Assembly (NCBI RefSeq): GCF_001449115.1
Contig: NZ_LAIJ01000012.1
Span: forward strand, 548,947 to 612,946
Origin: Occallatibacter gabretensis
Lineage (GTDB): Bacteria > Acidobacteriota > Terriglobia > Terriglobales > Acidobacteriaceae
Direction of reading: 5' to 3'
DNA length: 64,000 nt
Shown: positions 1 through 6,697 of the stretch, in pieces
Numbering within the stretch: position 1 is the stretch's first letter
Layout: each line of letters opens with the position of its first letter
Program-made: the position numbers and the translations under genes
The notes under the pieces: model-generated
Database searches by the model: none
Seen by the model: the letters and a program-made list of their open reading frames with translations, nothing else
Told to the model about the DNA's origin: nothing

Positions 1-279
1 TACTGGGCCAAGAAAATCCTCGAGTGGTCCCCATCACCCCATCTCGCTTATCAGCACGCCGTCCTCTTGAATGACCGCTACGAGCTCGATGGCCGCGATC
101 CCAACGGCTACAGCGGAATCGCATGGTCCATCGCCGGCGTCCATGACCGCCCCTGGTTCGATCGCCCTATCTTCGGCACCATCCGCTACATGTCAGGAGC
201 ATCCACCGGCAAAAAATTCAACTCCCGTCACTACATCGAAAACGTAGCCGCAGGCCGCTGGCGCGGCGACGTCGAATAA
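1..279 (+). CDS. phr: Class II CPD photolyase, C-terminal fragment
   Basis: The last 92 codons of a protein that begins outside the window; the reading frame is open from base 1. The residues YELDGRDPNGYSGIAWSIAG followed by HDRPW and RPIFGTIRYMS are the conserved FAD-binding C-terminal block of class II cyclobutane pyrimidine dimer photolyases, which reverse UV dimers using light and FADH-. The stop lies 36 bp before tRNA-Leu, and the gene belongs to the host chromosome, not to the integrated element. Confidence in the family is high; only the C-terminal end can be judged. Confidence 0.9.
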   Translation, partial: YWAKKILEWSPSPHLAYQHAVLLNDRYELDGRDPNGYSGIAWSIAGVHDRPWFDRPIFGTIRYMSGASTGKKFNSRHYIENVAAGRWRGDVE

Positions 280-315
280 CCCTCCGGGTACAATAAAAAG
301 AAAGGCCCACCCCAT

Positions 316-400
316 GCGGAAGTGGTGAAATGGCAAACACACCAGCCTTAGGAGCTGGCGCCCAAAAGGCTTAGGGGTTCAAGTCCCCTCTTCCGCACCA
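316..400 (+). tRNA. tRNA-Leu (anticodon UAG)
   Basis: The acceptor stem GCGGAAG pairs with CTTCCGC, followed by A and an encoded CCA. The anticodon stem CCAGC/GCTGG closes a seven-base loop CTTAGGA with anticodon TAG, reading CUA/CUN leucine codons. The long variable arm typical of class II tRNAs is present, giving 85 nt with CCA. The 3' 56 bp are duplicated at 20473-20528, so this gene is the attachment site of an integrative element. Its 3' part is probably supplied by the element and keeps the tRNA intact. Confidence 0.96.
345..400 (+). repeat. attL: 56-bp direct repeat (tRNA-Leu 3' end)
   Basis: Identical over 56 bp to 20473-20528; identity ends at both sides (A versus G before, T versus A after). 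It spans the anticodon loop to the CCA end of tRNA-Leu and is the left recombination site of the element. Confidence 0.95.
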
Positions 401-428
401 TAAACATTCTGAAGGACTTAAATAGACT

Positions 429-459
429 GGGCGGCTCTCATGGGCCGCCCTTAGTTTTG
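429..459 (+). terminator. Rho-independent terminator after tRNA-Leu
   Basis: GGGCGGC pairs with GCCGCCC across an eight-base loop, followed by TTAGTTTT. It lies 28 bp after the tRNA and inside the element, so tRNA-Leu now ends on an element-borne terminator. Confidence 0.75.
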
Positions 460-462
460 TAA

Positions 463-484
463 TTGTAACGGTTTTTGTAACGGT
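463..484 (+). promoter_or_regulatory. Left arm-type repeats TTGTAACGGT x2
   Basis: Two direct copies of TTGTAACGGT start 12 bp apart (463 and 475). A matching pair (TTGTAACGAT, ATGTAACGAT), also 12 bp apart, and an inverted copy lie at the other end of the element (20329-20380). Paired sites at both ends near att cores are typical of integrase arm-binding or excisionase sites; that function is inferred. The rest of 401-580 has no gene; it also contains a GTGTAACC/GGTTACAC inverted repeat at 516-537, which shares the GTAAC core. Confidence 0.6.
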
Positions 485-580
485 GACGCTTACTGTGGGT
501 CATCTGGTGCAAACGGTGTAACCGAGAGGGGTTACACGGTCCTTGCAATACAAAAGCACAGGCAGAGTTAGAGCTAGAGG

Positions 581-781
581 TTAACGGGCCTGAGTATTGA
601 AGCCTGATTGAGTTGATTGTCTGAAAAACAGGGGAGTTGCGGAAATAGGGCCACGCTCCAGCGGATAACTAGGCGCACTGCAACACGGGCTTAACGTGTC
701 GGCATAGTGAGACAGATCGTGTTTATGGCCGCAGCGTCCGCAGTAATGCGACTCTGTTTCGATATTCGTTTCAGGTTCCAT
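581..781 (-). CDS. Small cysteine-rich hypothetical protein
   Basis: A 66-residue frame starting MEPETNIETESHYCGRCGHK, with a CGRC pair and a later CC pair that could form a zinc ribbon. An upstream in-frame ATG at 856 is less likely because the frame would run through the terminator at 804-831. No clear ribosome binding site is seen. It is the gene nearest the left end of the element and I do not recognise the family. Confidence 0.35.
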   Translation of the reverse strand: MEPETNIETESHYCGRCGHKHDLSHYADTLSPCCSAPSYPLERGPISATPLFFRQSTQSGFNTQAR

Positions 782-803
782 GCCGCGCAGAGTACCACAC
801 GCC

Positions 804-831
804 AAGAAAAAGCCCCGACCGGAGCCGGGGC
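804..831 (-). terminator. Leftward intrinsic terminator
   Basis: Read on the minus strand, GCCCCG and CGGGGC pair across an eight-base loop and are followed by TTTTTCTT. It closes the leftward transcription unit that includes the RHS toxin/immunity array. Confidence 0.75.
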
Positions 832-1233
832 CATTCAAGGTTCTTTCGTTTTTCATGGAGTAATGGTCAAGGTTTGAGACGGTGTAACGCCGTCTTCGCC
901 TTCATCGCCAGCAGGTTCGATTCATTCAACATCGCCATGCGCTGAACCTCCTCAACAGAGCGCGGATGCAGATGGATTCGCGGTTTCCCCACGGAACCCC
1001 TCGTTTTCCCTAACTCCTTCGATGCGAGGACGTTTACCCAGGTGCACCCAGAGGTTTCCCCACAGTTCCCTACAAGGGGTGGAGTGTCAACATTCACCCC
1101 ATGCGCAGCATGGCCCCCACACCGGCAAGATATTCCCCGGAGATCACAGCGGCCTTTAGCGCGGCGATTGGCATGGCGATGGCCCTTGGATACGCTCAGC
1201 AGCTCATCAGCGCGTCTGCGGGCCAGCCACACG
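832..1233. other. Element segment without a convincing gene
   Basis: Open frames exist on both strands (867-1232 minus, 1101-1334 plus), but neither has a plausible ribosome binding site, a recognisable domain or a coherent start, and they overlap each other. The C-terminal half of the minus frame reads like ordinary protein, so a degraded gene is possible. Confidence 0.4.
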
Positions 1234-1267
1234 CAGCAAGGCCGCCTCCGAAGAGACGGCCTTGCTG
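1234..1267. terminator. Perfect 11-bp hairpin after immunity gene 3
   Basis: CAGCAAGGCCG and CGGCCTTGCTG form a perfect 11-bp stem around a 12-base loop, 14 bp beyond the stop of the leftward gene at 1282. There is no U-tract, so it may be a weak terminator or an mRNA-stabilising 3' hairpin. Confidence 0.45.
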
Positions 1268-1281
1268 GAAGCTATGCCCGT

Positions 1282-1680
1282 TCAACAGCCCTTCACAAGG
1301 GTCAGCTTCACCGCGTGGCCATCGGAGAACGTGACCATCCACTCGCTTTTTCCGAGCATCATGGAGTTCCCAGCAGCCAACTCGGTTGCTGCACAGGTCT
1401 GCACATAGGCTGATGCCTCGGTCAAGGGAACAAGAGGCCCGAACTTTTTATCGATCTGATCCTTGCTCTTCCCAACTACTAGACTGGCCGGGTCTCGGTC
1501 ATGCGTCATGATCGACAGCGCCCTGCTCGTATCGATCTTCCAGAGATCGTGCTTCCACAGCACATAAGCGATGTTTTTCGGATCGTAGTAGCCACTGTAA
1601 AGCGATGCCCATCCCGCGATCAGCAGGCAGGGCAACGCAACTAAGATAAGGATCAACGACCGTCTCCCTTTATTTGTCAT
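1282..1680 (-). CDS. Membrane-anchored candidate immunity protein 3
   Basis: 132 residues starting MTNKGRRSLILILVALPCLL: a positively charged N-terminus followed by one hydrophobic segment (about residues 8-27), then a soluble domain that would face the periplasm. The ATG overlaps the stop of the upstream toxin-tip gene by 4 bp, so the pair is translationally coupled. The position directly after a peptidoglycan-hydrolase-like tip and the periplasmic topology fit an immunity protein for that tip. No family was recognised; the role is inferred from context. An in-frame ATG five codons upstream is less likely. Confidence 0.65.
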   Translation of the reverse strand: MTNKGRRSLILILVALPCLLIAGWASLYSGYYDPKNIAYVLWKHDLWKIDTSRALSIMTHDRDPASLVVGKSKDQIDKKFGPLVPLTEASAYVQTCAATELAAGNSMMLGKSEWMVTFSDGHAVKLTLVKGC

Positions 1681-2174
1681 GGCAGACCCACCCACTTTCT
1701 GACGACTGGGCCAGCGTCGCCCGCATGCTCTCCGTTCTGTCCGGGACCACGGAAGCCCCAGTTGTTTACCGTGATCCGTCCACCTTGATACGCATTCGCA
1801 GATGCCGTCATGCCGTTGCCGACGTATATGCCAACATGGCCTTCTGGATCGTCATGATGGGCCATCGCGATCACATCGCCCGGACTGGCCGTACTTAGCG
1901 GAAGAGGGCCGGAGTAGCCGGGTATGGCTATCGTCGCCCACTCCTTCGCCGTAGGATCACGAGTAAACCCGAGCCATCCCAATATTCCAGACTTCGGAAC
2001 CTGAGGCCGATATCCGGTGCCTGATTGAACTGCATCGCATGCAAACTCATTGCACTTATTGGTGCCCTTGCCATAGGTGACGCCGCCGCCAGAAATCGTC
2101 GTACCGTTGATCGAATACTTCATCGATCCGGCTTGAGACGATGCTGCATTTGCCGTATTTTGTTGGGCCTTCAC
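1677..2174 (-). CDS. Displaced RHS toxin tip 3, CHAP/NlpC-like peptidase
   Basis: 165 residues from a GTG start, without RHS repeats. A Q/A/S-rich linker (residues 1-18) precedes a domain with Cys in TNKCNEFACDAV and His in PEGHVGIYVGNG, the Cys-His arrangement of CHAP/NlpC-P60 peptidoglycan hydrolases. The spacing and motifs resemble those of tip 2 (2642-3577). No ribosome binding site precedes the GTG; ATG at 2123 is an alternative. A second short frame starting at 2229 (MGATHDKFLGHTYDV) lies just upstream in another phase, so a frameshift between an older N-terminal part and this tip is possible. It is probably a silent cassette that would become active when joined to an RHS core. Confidence 0.65.
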   Translation of the reverse strand: MKAQQNTANAASSQAGSMKYSINGTTISGGGVTYGKGTNKCNEFACDAVQSGTGYRPQVPKSGILGWLGFTRDPTAKEWATIAIPGYSGPLPLSTASPGDVIAMAHHDDPEGHVGIYVGNGMTASANAYQGGRITVNNWGFRGPGQNGEHAGDAGPVVRKWVGLP

Positions 2175-2249
2175 TGCGAGTCAGCACGTCGTAAGTGTGG
2201 CCGAGAAATTTGTCGTGTGTAGCGCCCATCACTTTATCTGTCCCGGAGC

Positions 2250-2630
2250 TTATTGATCGACAGGCACACTGTGTTCTCCTATGGTCACTGGGTAAAATAA
2301 TCCATTCTTGGCTTTCAGAAAGATAAGGATCTGATCGATTTGATCCTTACCAGCTCCGTTTATAGCTGTGATGACATCATCTAAGCGCGAATCAGAGTCA
2401 ACGATGATATTTATTTTGCTGATCTTGGAGCAGCGATTCATCAATCGTCCGACAACATCAAGCGGATATTTGGGGTATGTTTTCTGTTGAAGTTGGTAGA
2501 CGCTATGGCCGTTTTGTTGCAAAATTTCTACGGTTATGTGTGACGGGCAGCTCGAAGAGCTGTCGGCTGGTGTCTGAGATTTTCCCAAAGAGCAGACACT
2601 TAAAATCATCAGTATCAGAATGGACTTCAT
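2250..2630 (-). CDS. Exported candidate immunity protein 2
   Basis: 126 residues with an N-terminal signal peptide (MKSILILMILSVCSLGKSQ), so the mature protein is periplasmic or lipid-anchored. The start follows AGGAGAAG, and the gene begins 11 bp after the stop of the tip 2 gene. Two cysteines near residues 28 and 67 could form a disulfide. No known domain was recognised. Its location after a CHAP-like toxin that would act in the periplasm makes immunity the best inference. Confidence 0.65.
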   Translation of the reverse strand: MKSILILMILSVCSLGKSQTPADSSSSCPSHITVEILQQNGHSVYQLQQKTYPKYPLDVVGRLMNRCSKISKINIIVDSDSRLDDVITAINGAGKDQIDQILIFLKAKNGLFYPVTIGEHSVPVDQ

Positions 2631-2641
2631 CTTCTTCTCCT

Positions 2642-3577
2642 CTACGGTCCTGTGTAACGGCGATATGTGATGGGCAGATTGGCACCAAAATATGCTGACC
2701 CTGCGGTAGTTTGATAAATTGCGTGTGCGCCAGCCGCAACCACTCGTATCGTGCCGTTCTCGTTGCCGGTCACGATGCCTGAGTGCCCGGTGGCATTGCT
2801 GAAGCTTTCTTTGTAGGCAGCCACATCCCCGGCTGCGGGAGCTTCACCCGATCCGAGAACTCGCCAGTTATCGACATGGAACTTTGGATTAGCCCAATCT
2901 TGGGCTACTAGAGGATTGTCTCCACCGGGATATGTAGGACCACCAATCCCGGCCTTATTCAGCATTGCGCAAACAAAGACGTTGCATTTTGGTGCGCCAT
3001 TGCCTTGTGCCCAAGCTGTGCTTTTTCCTTTGGCTTCCCCGTATGCTGCATCTGCTAGAGCATTGCGTTTATCGACGTTGGAACTAGAGCCTTCACCACC
3101 TTGTTGTTGGGCCTGTGCCTGGGTGGTTCCATTGCTAGCCTGTTGCGCAGCGTCATTTGCGTCCTGAGCCTGCTGAGCCCCGGTTTGTTCGATCTGTGTG
3201 GGATCACCTGTGACATATTGAATCGAGTCAAATTCGTCACAGCCAAACGTCGCGATTCCCGGTGAACATCCTCCTGAAGGGATTGCGTATTGCACATTCG
3301 CGCTATATGGGTTTGCCGCATGTCCATCGGCATCCACCTTATTCAGCGGCGCATTTTCAACGTACGCATACAGATTCAGCGTCTGCGGGTCGCCGAAGGC
3401 GGCATAAGGAACAGCCGTGGGCTTGGCATCCCAGTCCGGGCTCATGAACCGCCCCAAGGTACTGTTATAGTACCGCGCCCCAAAATCGTCGTTTCCGGTC
3501 TCCGCATCCCGTTCTTTGCCGGTAGAAATAGGTCGGAATTGCGCGTGTTCTTTTGCGCAAACGGCAGAGGTCATCAT
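2642..3577 (-). CDS. Displaced RHS core end plus CHAP-like tip 2
   Basis: The frame contains the RHS-associated core motif TGKERDAETGNDDFGARYY, then GRFMSPDWD and LNLYAYVENAPLNKVDADG, then a Q/A-rich linker. It ends in a domain with Cys in PKCNVFVCAML and His in NATGHSGIVTGN, a CHAP/NlpC-type Cys-His hydrolase signature. The homology to the main RHS gene begins at the core motif (about 3523). The frame stays open to 3679, but that part is encoded by a palindromic intergenic repeat and is probably not native. I see no ribosome binding site, so this looks like a silent orphan tip able to replace tip 1 by recombination across the shared core. Confidence 0.75.
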   Translation of the reverse strand: MMTSAVCAKEHAQFRPISTGKERDAETGNDDFGARYYNSTLGRFMSPDWDAKPTAVPYAAFGDPQTLNLYAYVENAPLNKVDADGHAANPYSANVQYAIPSGGCSPGIATFGCDEFDSIQYVTGDPTQIEQTGAQQAQDANDAAQQASNGTTQAQAQQQGGEGSSSNVDKRNALADAAYGEAKGKSTAWAQGNGAPKCNVFVCAMLNKAGIGGPTYPGGDNPLVAQDWANPKFHVDNWRVLGSGEAPAAGDVAAYKESFSNATGHSGIVTGNENGTIRVVAAGAHAIYQTTAGSAYFGANLPITYRRYTGP

Positions 3578-3608
3578 ACGAGTGCCGAAGCAAATCGTAG
3601 TGCTATCC

Positions 3609-3631
3609 CAGGTCCCGAAAATCGGGACCTG
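3609..3631. repeat. Palindromic repeat, CAGGTCCCGA type
   Basis: CAGGTCCCGA and TCGGGACCTG form a 10-bp hairpin followed by a GGCACCC tail. A related hairpin with the same tail occurs at 63269-63294, far outside the element. It sits between immunity gene 1 and displaced tip 2 and looks like a dispersed REP-type repeat. Confidence 0.65.
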
Positions 3632-3663
3632 CGGCACCCTCGCACCGTGGCTAGTTTGCATCC

Positions 3664-3993
3664 CTAAGACCTGGGCCACCCGCCAAGCGATTCGATGAAC
3701 TGACGAGCAACGTCAGAGGAGACACCTACGCGGGTAAAAAACTCGTCCTCATCGATCTCTTTTAAGCAGACAGCAGTACAACGAGATAGCACCCCTGCTT
3801 CATCGGCTGAGAGTTCCCATGCGCCATCCTCTCCTGGTTTGTCCAAGGATTTCAGCTTTTCAAAAAGCCCTCGCACATCATCCCGCGTTGTTCCGATTGC
3901 GGAAAAGTCATTAGAGAACCCATGAAGAACTTCATTTAGGACATTCAGCGCAAGAGATAGCGTGCTTCGTTCAACTGAGACACTAGCGGTCAT
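3664..3993 (-). CDS. Cytosolic candidate immunity protein 1
   Basis: 109 residues starting MTASVSVERSTLSLALNVL, mostly acidic and helical in appearance, without signal peptide or membrane segment. The start follows GAGGAAATGTAAAG and lies 16 bp after the RHS stop codon. A cytosolic immunity protein is what an RNase-type tip would need, because the toxin acts on cytoplasmic RNA. No family was recognised; the assignment rests on position. An in-frame ATG at 4089 would overlap the toxin and has a poorer context. Confidence 0.65.
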   Translation of the reverse strand: MTASVSVERSTLSLALNVLNEVLHGFSNDFSAIGTTRDDVRGLFEKLKSLDKPGEDGAWELSADEAGVLSRCTAVCLKEIDEDEFFTRVGVSSDVARQFIESLGGWPRS

Positions 3994-4009
3994 CTTTACA
4001 TTTCCTCGG

Positions 4010-6697
4010 TCAACGCAGGTTGTCGAAATAGCTCTTTCCGCCTGTCGGACGGAAGGCTGTCGATTGTGATGGGGAAGTTGAGTTCTCAATCACTACCATC
4101 TGTTCCTTGTCATTCCAATAAGCCGTCCTGCCATTGGAAAGGCTTCGAGAATCGGATGGATTTAGGATTGTATCCTCGACGCGAGATTTGAACTCATTAG
4201 GAGTAATGTCGCCAAACTCGCCTCTCCCTACTACGTGTTTGTTGTATGCATGATTAACGACGTTCTCAGCGATCTCACTCGCTCTTGCTTTATTCGCAGC
4301 ACTCAACAAGCGTGCAGCTTTCCAAGCCCCATAGCCATATTCAGCGGCAGCGCCCCCGACACCAAGACCCACTTGGATTGCCTGCGAGGTCATAAACGCT
4401 TTAACCGCTCCCATGCCGTCATTACCGATTTGTCCGAAAGACTGGATCGCGTCTGCCCCTTGGATACCGGGATTGTCAGGAGTCCATTGGACGGTGCCGA
4501 CAACATTTCCGCTGGAATCTGTGATGTTTCCTGAGCCGGAGGCAGAGTTTTGAAGACTCGCTAGTGACGGTCCGGACAGCCCACCGCTGTTACCTGACTG
4601 CTGGGCTGCTTTATAAGCGTCGTCGTCAATGCCATCCGTGCAGTGCTGAGTGCCGTTCAGCGTTGTACAAATCTGTATCGAACGACCATCGGCGTCCGTT
4701 CCGATTAACGGATTATTTTGAACATAGCTGTAAAGATTCCAGCTCGCAGGATTCAGTGCATTCTGGTCGCTGCCATCATCAGGCGACAAGAACCTTCCCA
4801 TGCTGCTTGTGTAGTACCTAGCCCCGAAGTAGTCGTTTCCTGATTCGGCGTCTCGTTCTTTGCCGGTGAACTTGTAATCGTTGGCGTCCCCTGTGGCAAT
4901 CTGCATTTCTTTCCCATAAGGGAAATATTCCGATTCGCTCAGTATGTTGCCCTGATAGTCCGTAACTAGGGCCGTGGAGCCGAGATTGTCAGAGACGTAG
5001 TATTTCGGCGTGGTCGCGCCCGGATCGATGCGAGCGATGCGCTTTCCACCGAAGAAAATATAACGAGTCGGAGTTGTATCCGTCGCGCTGGTCTCGGCCA
5101 AGGGATCGGAGCCTGTGCCGCGCCAGTAGAGCTTGCCCGGCTTGGATACTCGGTTCCCCATTCCGTCATAGGTATATGCGGTGCCTGCTCCGGAAGTAAT
5201 TCGGCCTTCGGCATCGTAGGTAAAGCTGTCTCCGTTATAGGCCGTAACGTTGCCTGCGCTGTCGTAGGTGGCCGCTGCCAGTTGGTTCAAAGCGGTAGCC
5301 GATGTGTTTAGCGACTCAGCAGTGCACAGCGTGGGCGATTTAGCTATCAAGTTGCCCCAGGGATCGATAGTGATTGATTCTCCCCAGTTGAGCGTGCCAC
5401 CATTGACGGCTGTACATGCTGTGCCCAGCGTCTTTGCCGATATGACTCGGTTCAGTGTGTCGTAAGTGTAATTAACGCTGCCGTTTGGACGGCTTAACCC
5501 CAACCCGTCCAGACCGTCTGTTACCCCGATCAATAATCCGTTGTCTTGCCCCGGCACACTGGAAGAACCGGCGTTGAAGTTGAAGGTTTTGTTGAAGAGC
5601 GTGTTGGCAGGGCTAATCTGCTGCGCCGTAAGCGTCAAGGGCTGGAGACGCGCGTTATAGCTGTCCGAGAATTGAATGTTGCTTCCGTAGTCATAGACCT
5701 TTGGTGCACCGGTCGCCCATGTGGATTGGACGTCGGCATAGGCGGTTGTGCCATTGACCACGGAATAGACGCGGTCTGCGGCATTGACGTTATAGGTCAG
5801 TGTAAAGGCGGTTGTACTGCCGGATGCAGGATAGGTCAAAGAATCGACCACGCCATTCAGCGTATAGCCATAGCTGACCTGATCGGTTACAGTACCGATT
5901 CGGCGAGCTTCTGCAAGCGTTCTACCCACTGGATCATAACTCCAGGCAGTTGCACCTGAGCTGTCACACATGCCGCTCATTCGCGAAATCAGGTTAGTAG
6001 CTCCTGAACTTACTGTGGGAAGCGTACAGCCGGATATAGCGCTTCCGTCGTAGGCATAAGAAACGGAGGCCGTCCCGTCATTGTAGGACTTTCCGGTCAA
6101 CCGATTGAGCGTGTCGTAGATAAAGGTTGTTGTTACGGTCGCAGTGCTCTGCTGATTTTCTTTGGGAGCAATGCGCGAAGTTACGTTGCCGTCTTTGTCA
6201 TACGCATAACGGACCGTGCCTGAAGTATAACTCCCGTTATCAGGATTCGGGCACGTCGCCGGGCTCGAAAGCGGAGAGGTGATTTCGGGGTTTGCCGAGC
6301 AGAGCAGCTCGCCGAGAGAATCGTAGGCGAAGGTTCGCGTGCGCCACGCCGAGGAGCTGCTGCTGCCGCCCTTCTGCACGGCTTTAATCAGATCGCCTAG
6401 TACATTATAGGAATAATCCGTTTCATAATTCACGCCGCTTGGGTCTTCCCATACACCAGCCAGACGCCCTAATCCATCCGTCTGTGACTTGCGTTTATGC
6501 CCAACTTCGTCGGTGATCGTCGTCGTGTTGCCCGTATATGTTGTGCTTGTTGCGGAATTGTCTTGCTCTGTGACTGAGCTGACTCGGCCAATTCCGTCAT
6601 AAGCTGTAGTGGTCCAGTATTTGGTGTCGCTGCTGCGGTACGGATTCGACACCTGGGAAACACGCCCCAGACCGTCATAAACCGTATCTGTGGTCAC
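4010..6697 (-). CDS. rhs: RHS protein, C-terminal half with BECR-like RNase tip 1
   Basis: 895 residues from a GTG that is internal to the original gene. It has many YD repeats (YDGLGRVSQVSNPYR, YDTLNRLTGKSYND and others) and the RHS core TGKERDAESGNDYFGARYY with DADGR as the tip junction (about residues 615-670). After a helical/transmembrane-like stretch comes a C-terminal toxin of about 90 residues: NHAYNKHVVGRGEFGDIT, GRTAYWND and STAFRPTGGKSYFDNL. That pattern matches BECR-fold RNase toxins of polymorphic toxin systems. The N-terminal half lies in another frame (6694-9162), so this is the downstream half of a frameshifted ~1,750-residue RHS protein. The RHS shell would encapsulate the toxin. 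Exact RNA target unknown. Confidence 0.85.
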   Translation of the reverse strand: MTTDTVYDGLGRVSQVSNPYRSSDTKYWTTTAYDGIGRVSSVTEQDNSATSTTYTGNTTTITDEVGHKRKSQTDGLGRLAGVWEDPSGVNYETDYSYNVLGDLIKAVQKGGSSSSSAWRTRTFAYDSLGELLCSANPEITSPLSSPATCPNPDNGSYTSGTVRYAYDKDGNVTSRIAPKENQQSTATVTTTFIYDTLNRLTGKSYNDGTASVSYAYDGSAISGCTLPTVSSGATNLISRMSGMCDSSGATAWSYDPVGRTLAEARRIGTVTDQVSYGYTLNGVVDSLTYPASGSTTAFTLTYNVNAADRVYSVVNGTTAYADVQSTWATGAPKVYDYGSNIQFSDSYNARLQPLTLTAQQISPANTLFNKTFNFNAGSSSVPGQDNGLLIGVTDGLDGLGLSRPNGSVNYTYDTLNRVISAKTLGTACTAVNGGTLNWGESITIDPWGNLIAKSPTLCTAESLNTSATALNQLAAATYDSAGNVTAYNGDSFTYDAEGRITSGAGTAYTYDGMGNRVSKPGKLYWRGTGSDPLAETSATDTTPTRYIFFGGKRIARIDPGATTPKYYVSDNLGSTALVTDYQGNILSESEYFPYGKEMQIATGDANDYKFTGKERDAESGNDYFGARYYTSSMGRFLSPDDGSDQNALNPASWNLYSYVQNNPLIGTDADGRSIQICTTLNGTQHCTDGIDDDAYKAAQQSGNSGGLSGPSLASLQNSASGSGNITDSSGNVVGTVQWTPDNPGIQGADAIQSFGQIGNDGMGAVKAFMTSQAIQVGLGVGGAAAEYGYGAWKAARLLSAANKARASEIAENVVNHAYNKHVVGRGEFGDITPNEFKSRVEDTILNPSDSRSLSNGRTAYWNDKEQMVVIENSTSPSQSTAFRPTGGKSYFDNLR

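Noticed and set aside
1042..1413. Rightward ORFs in the left part of the element
   Set aside because: They lie opposite the leftward immunity gene and a hairpin, have no ribosome binding site and no recognisable domain.
3577..3679. N-terminal extension of displaced tip 2 as native protein
   Set aside because: This part is the translation of a palindromic intergenic repeat and has no similarity to the RHS core; no ribosome binding site supports it.
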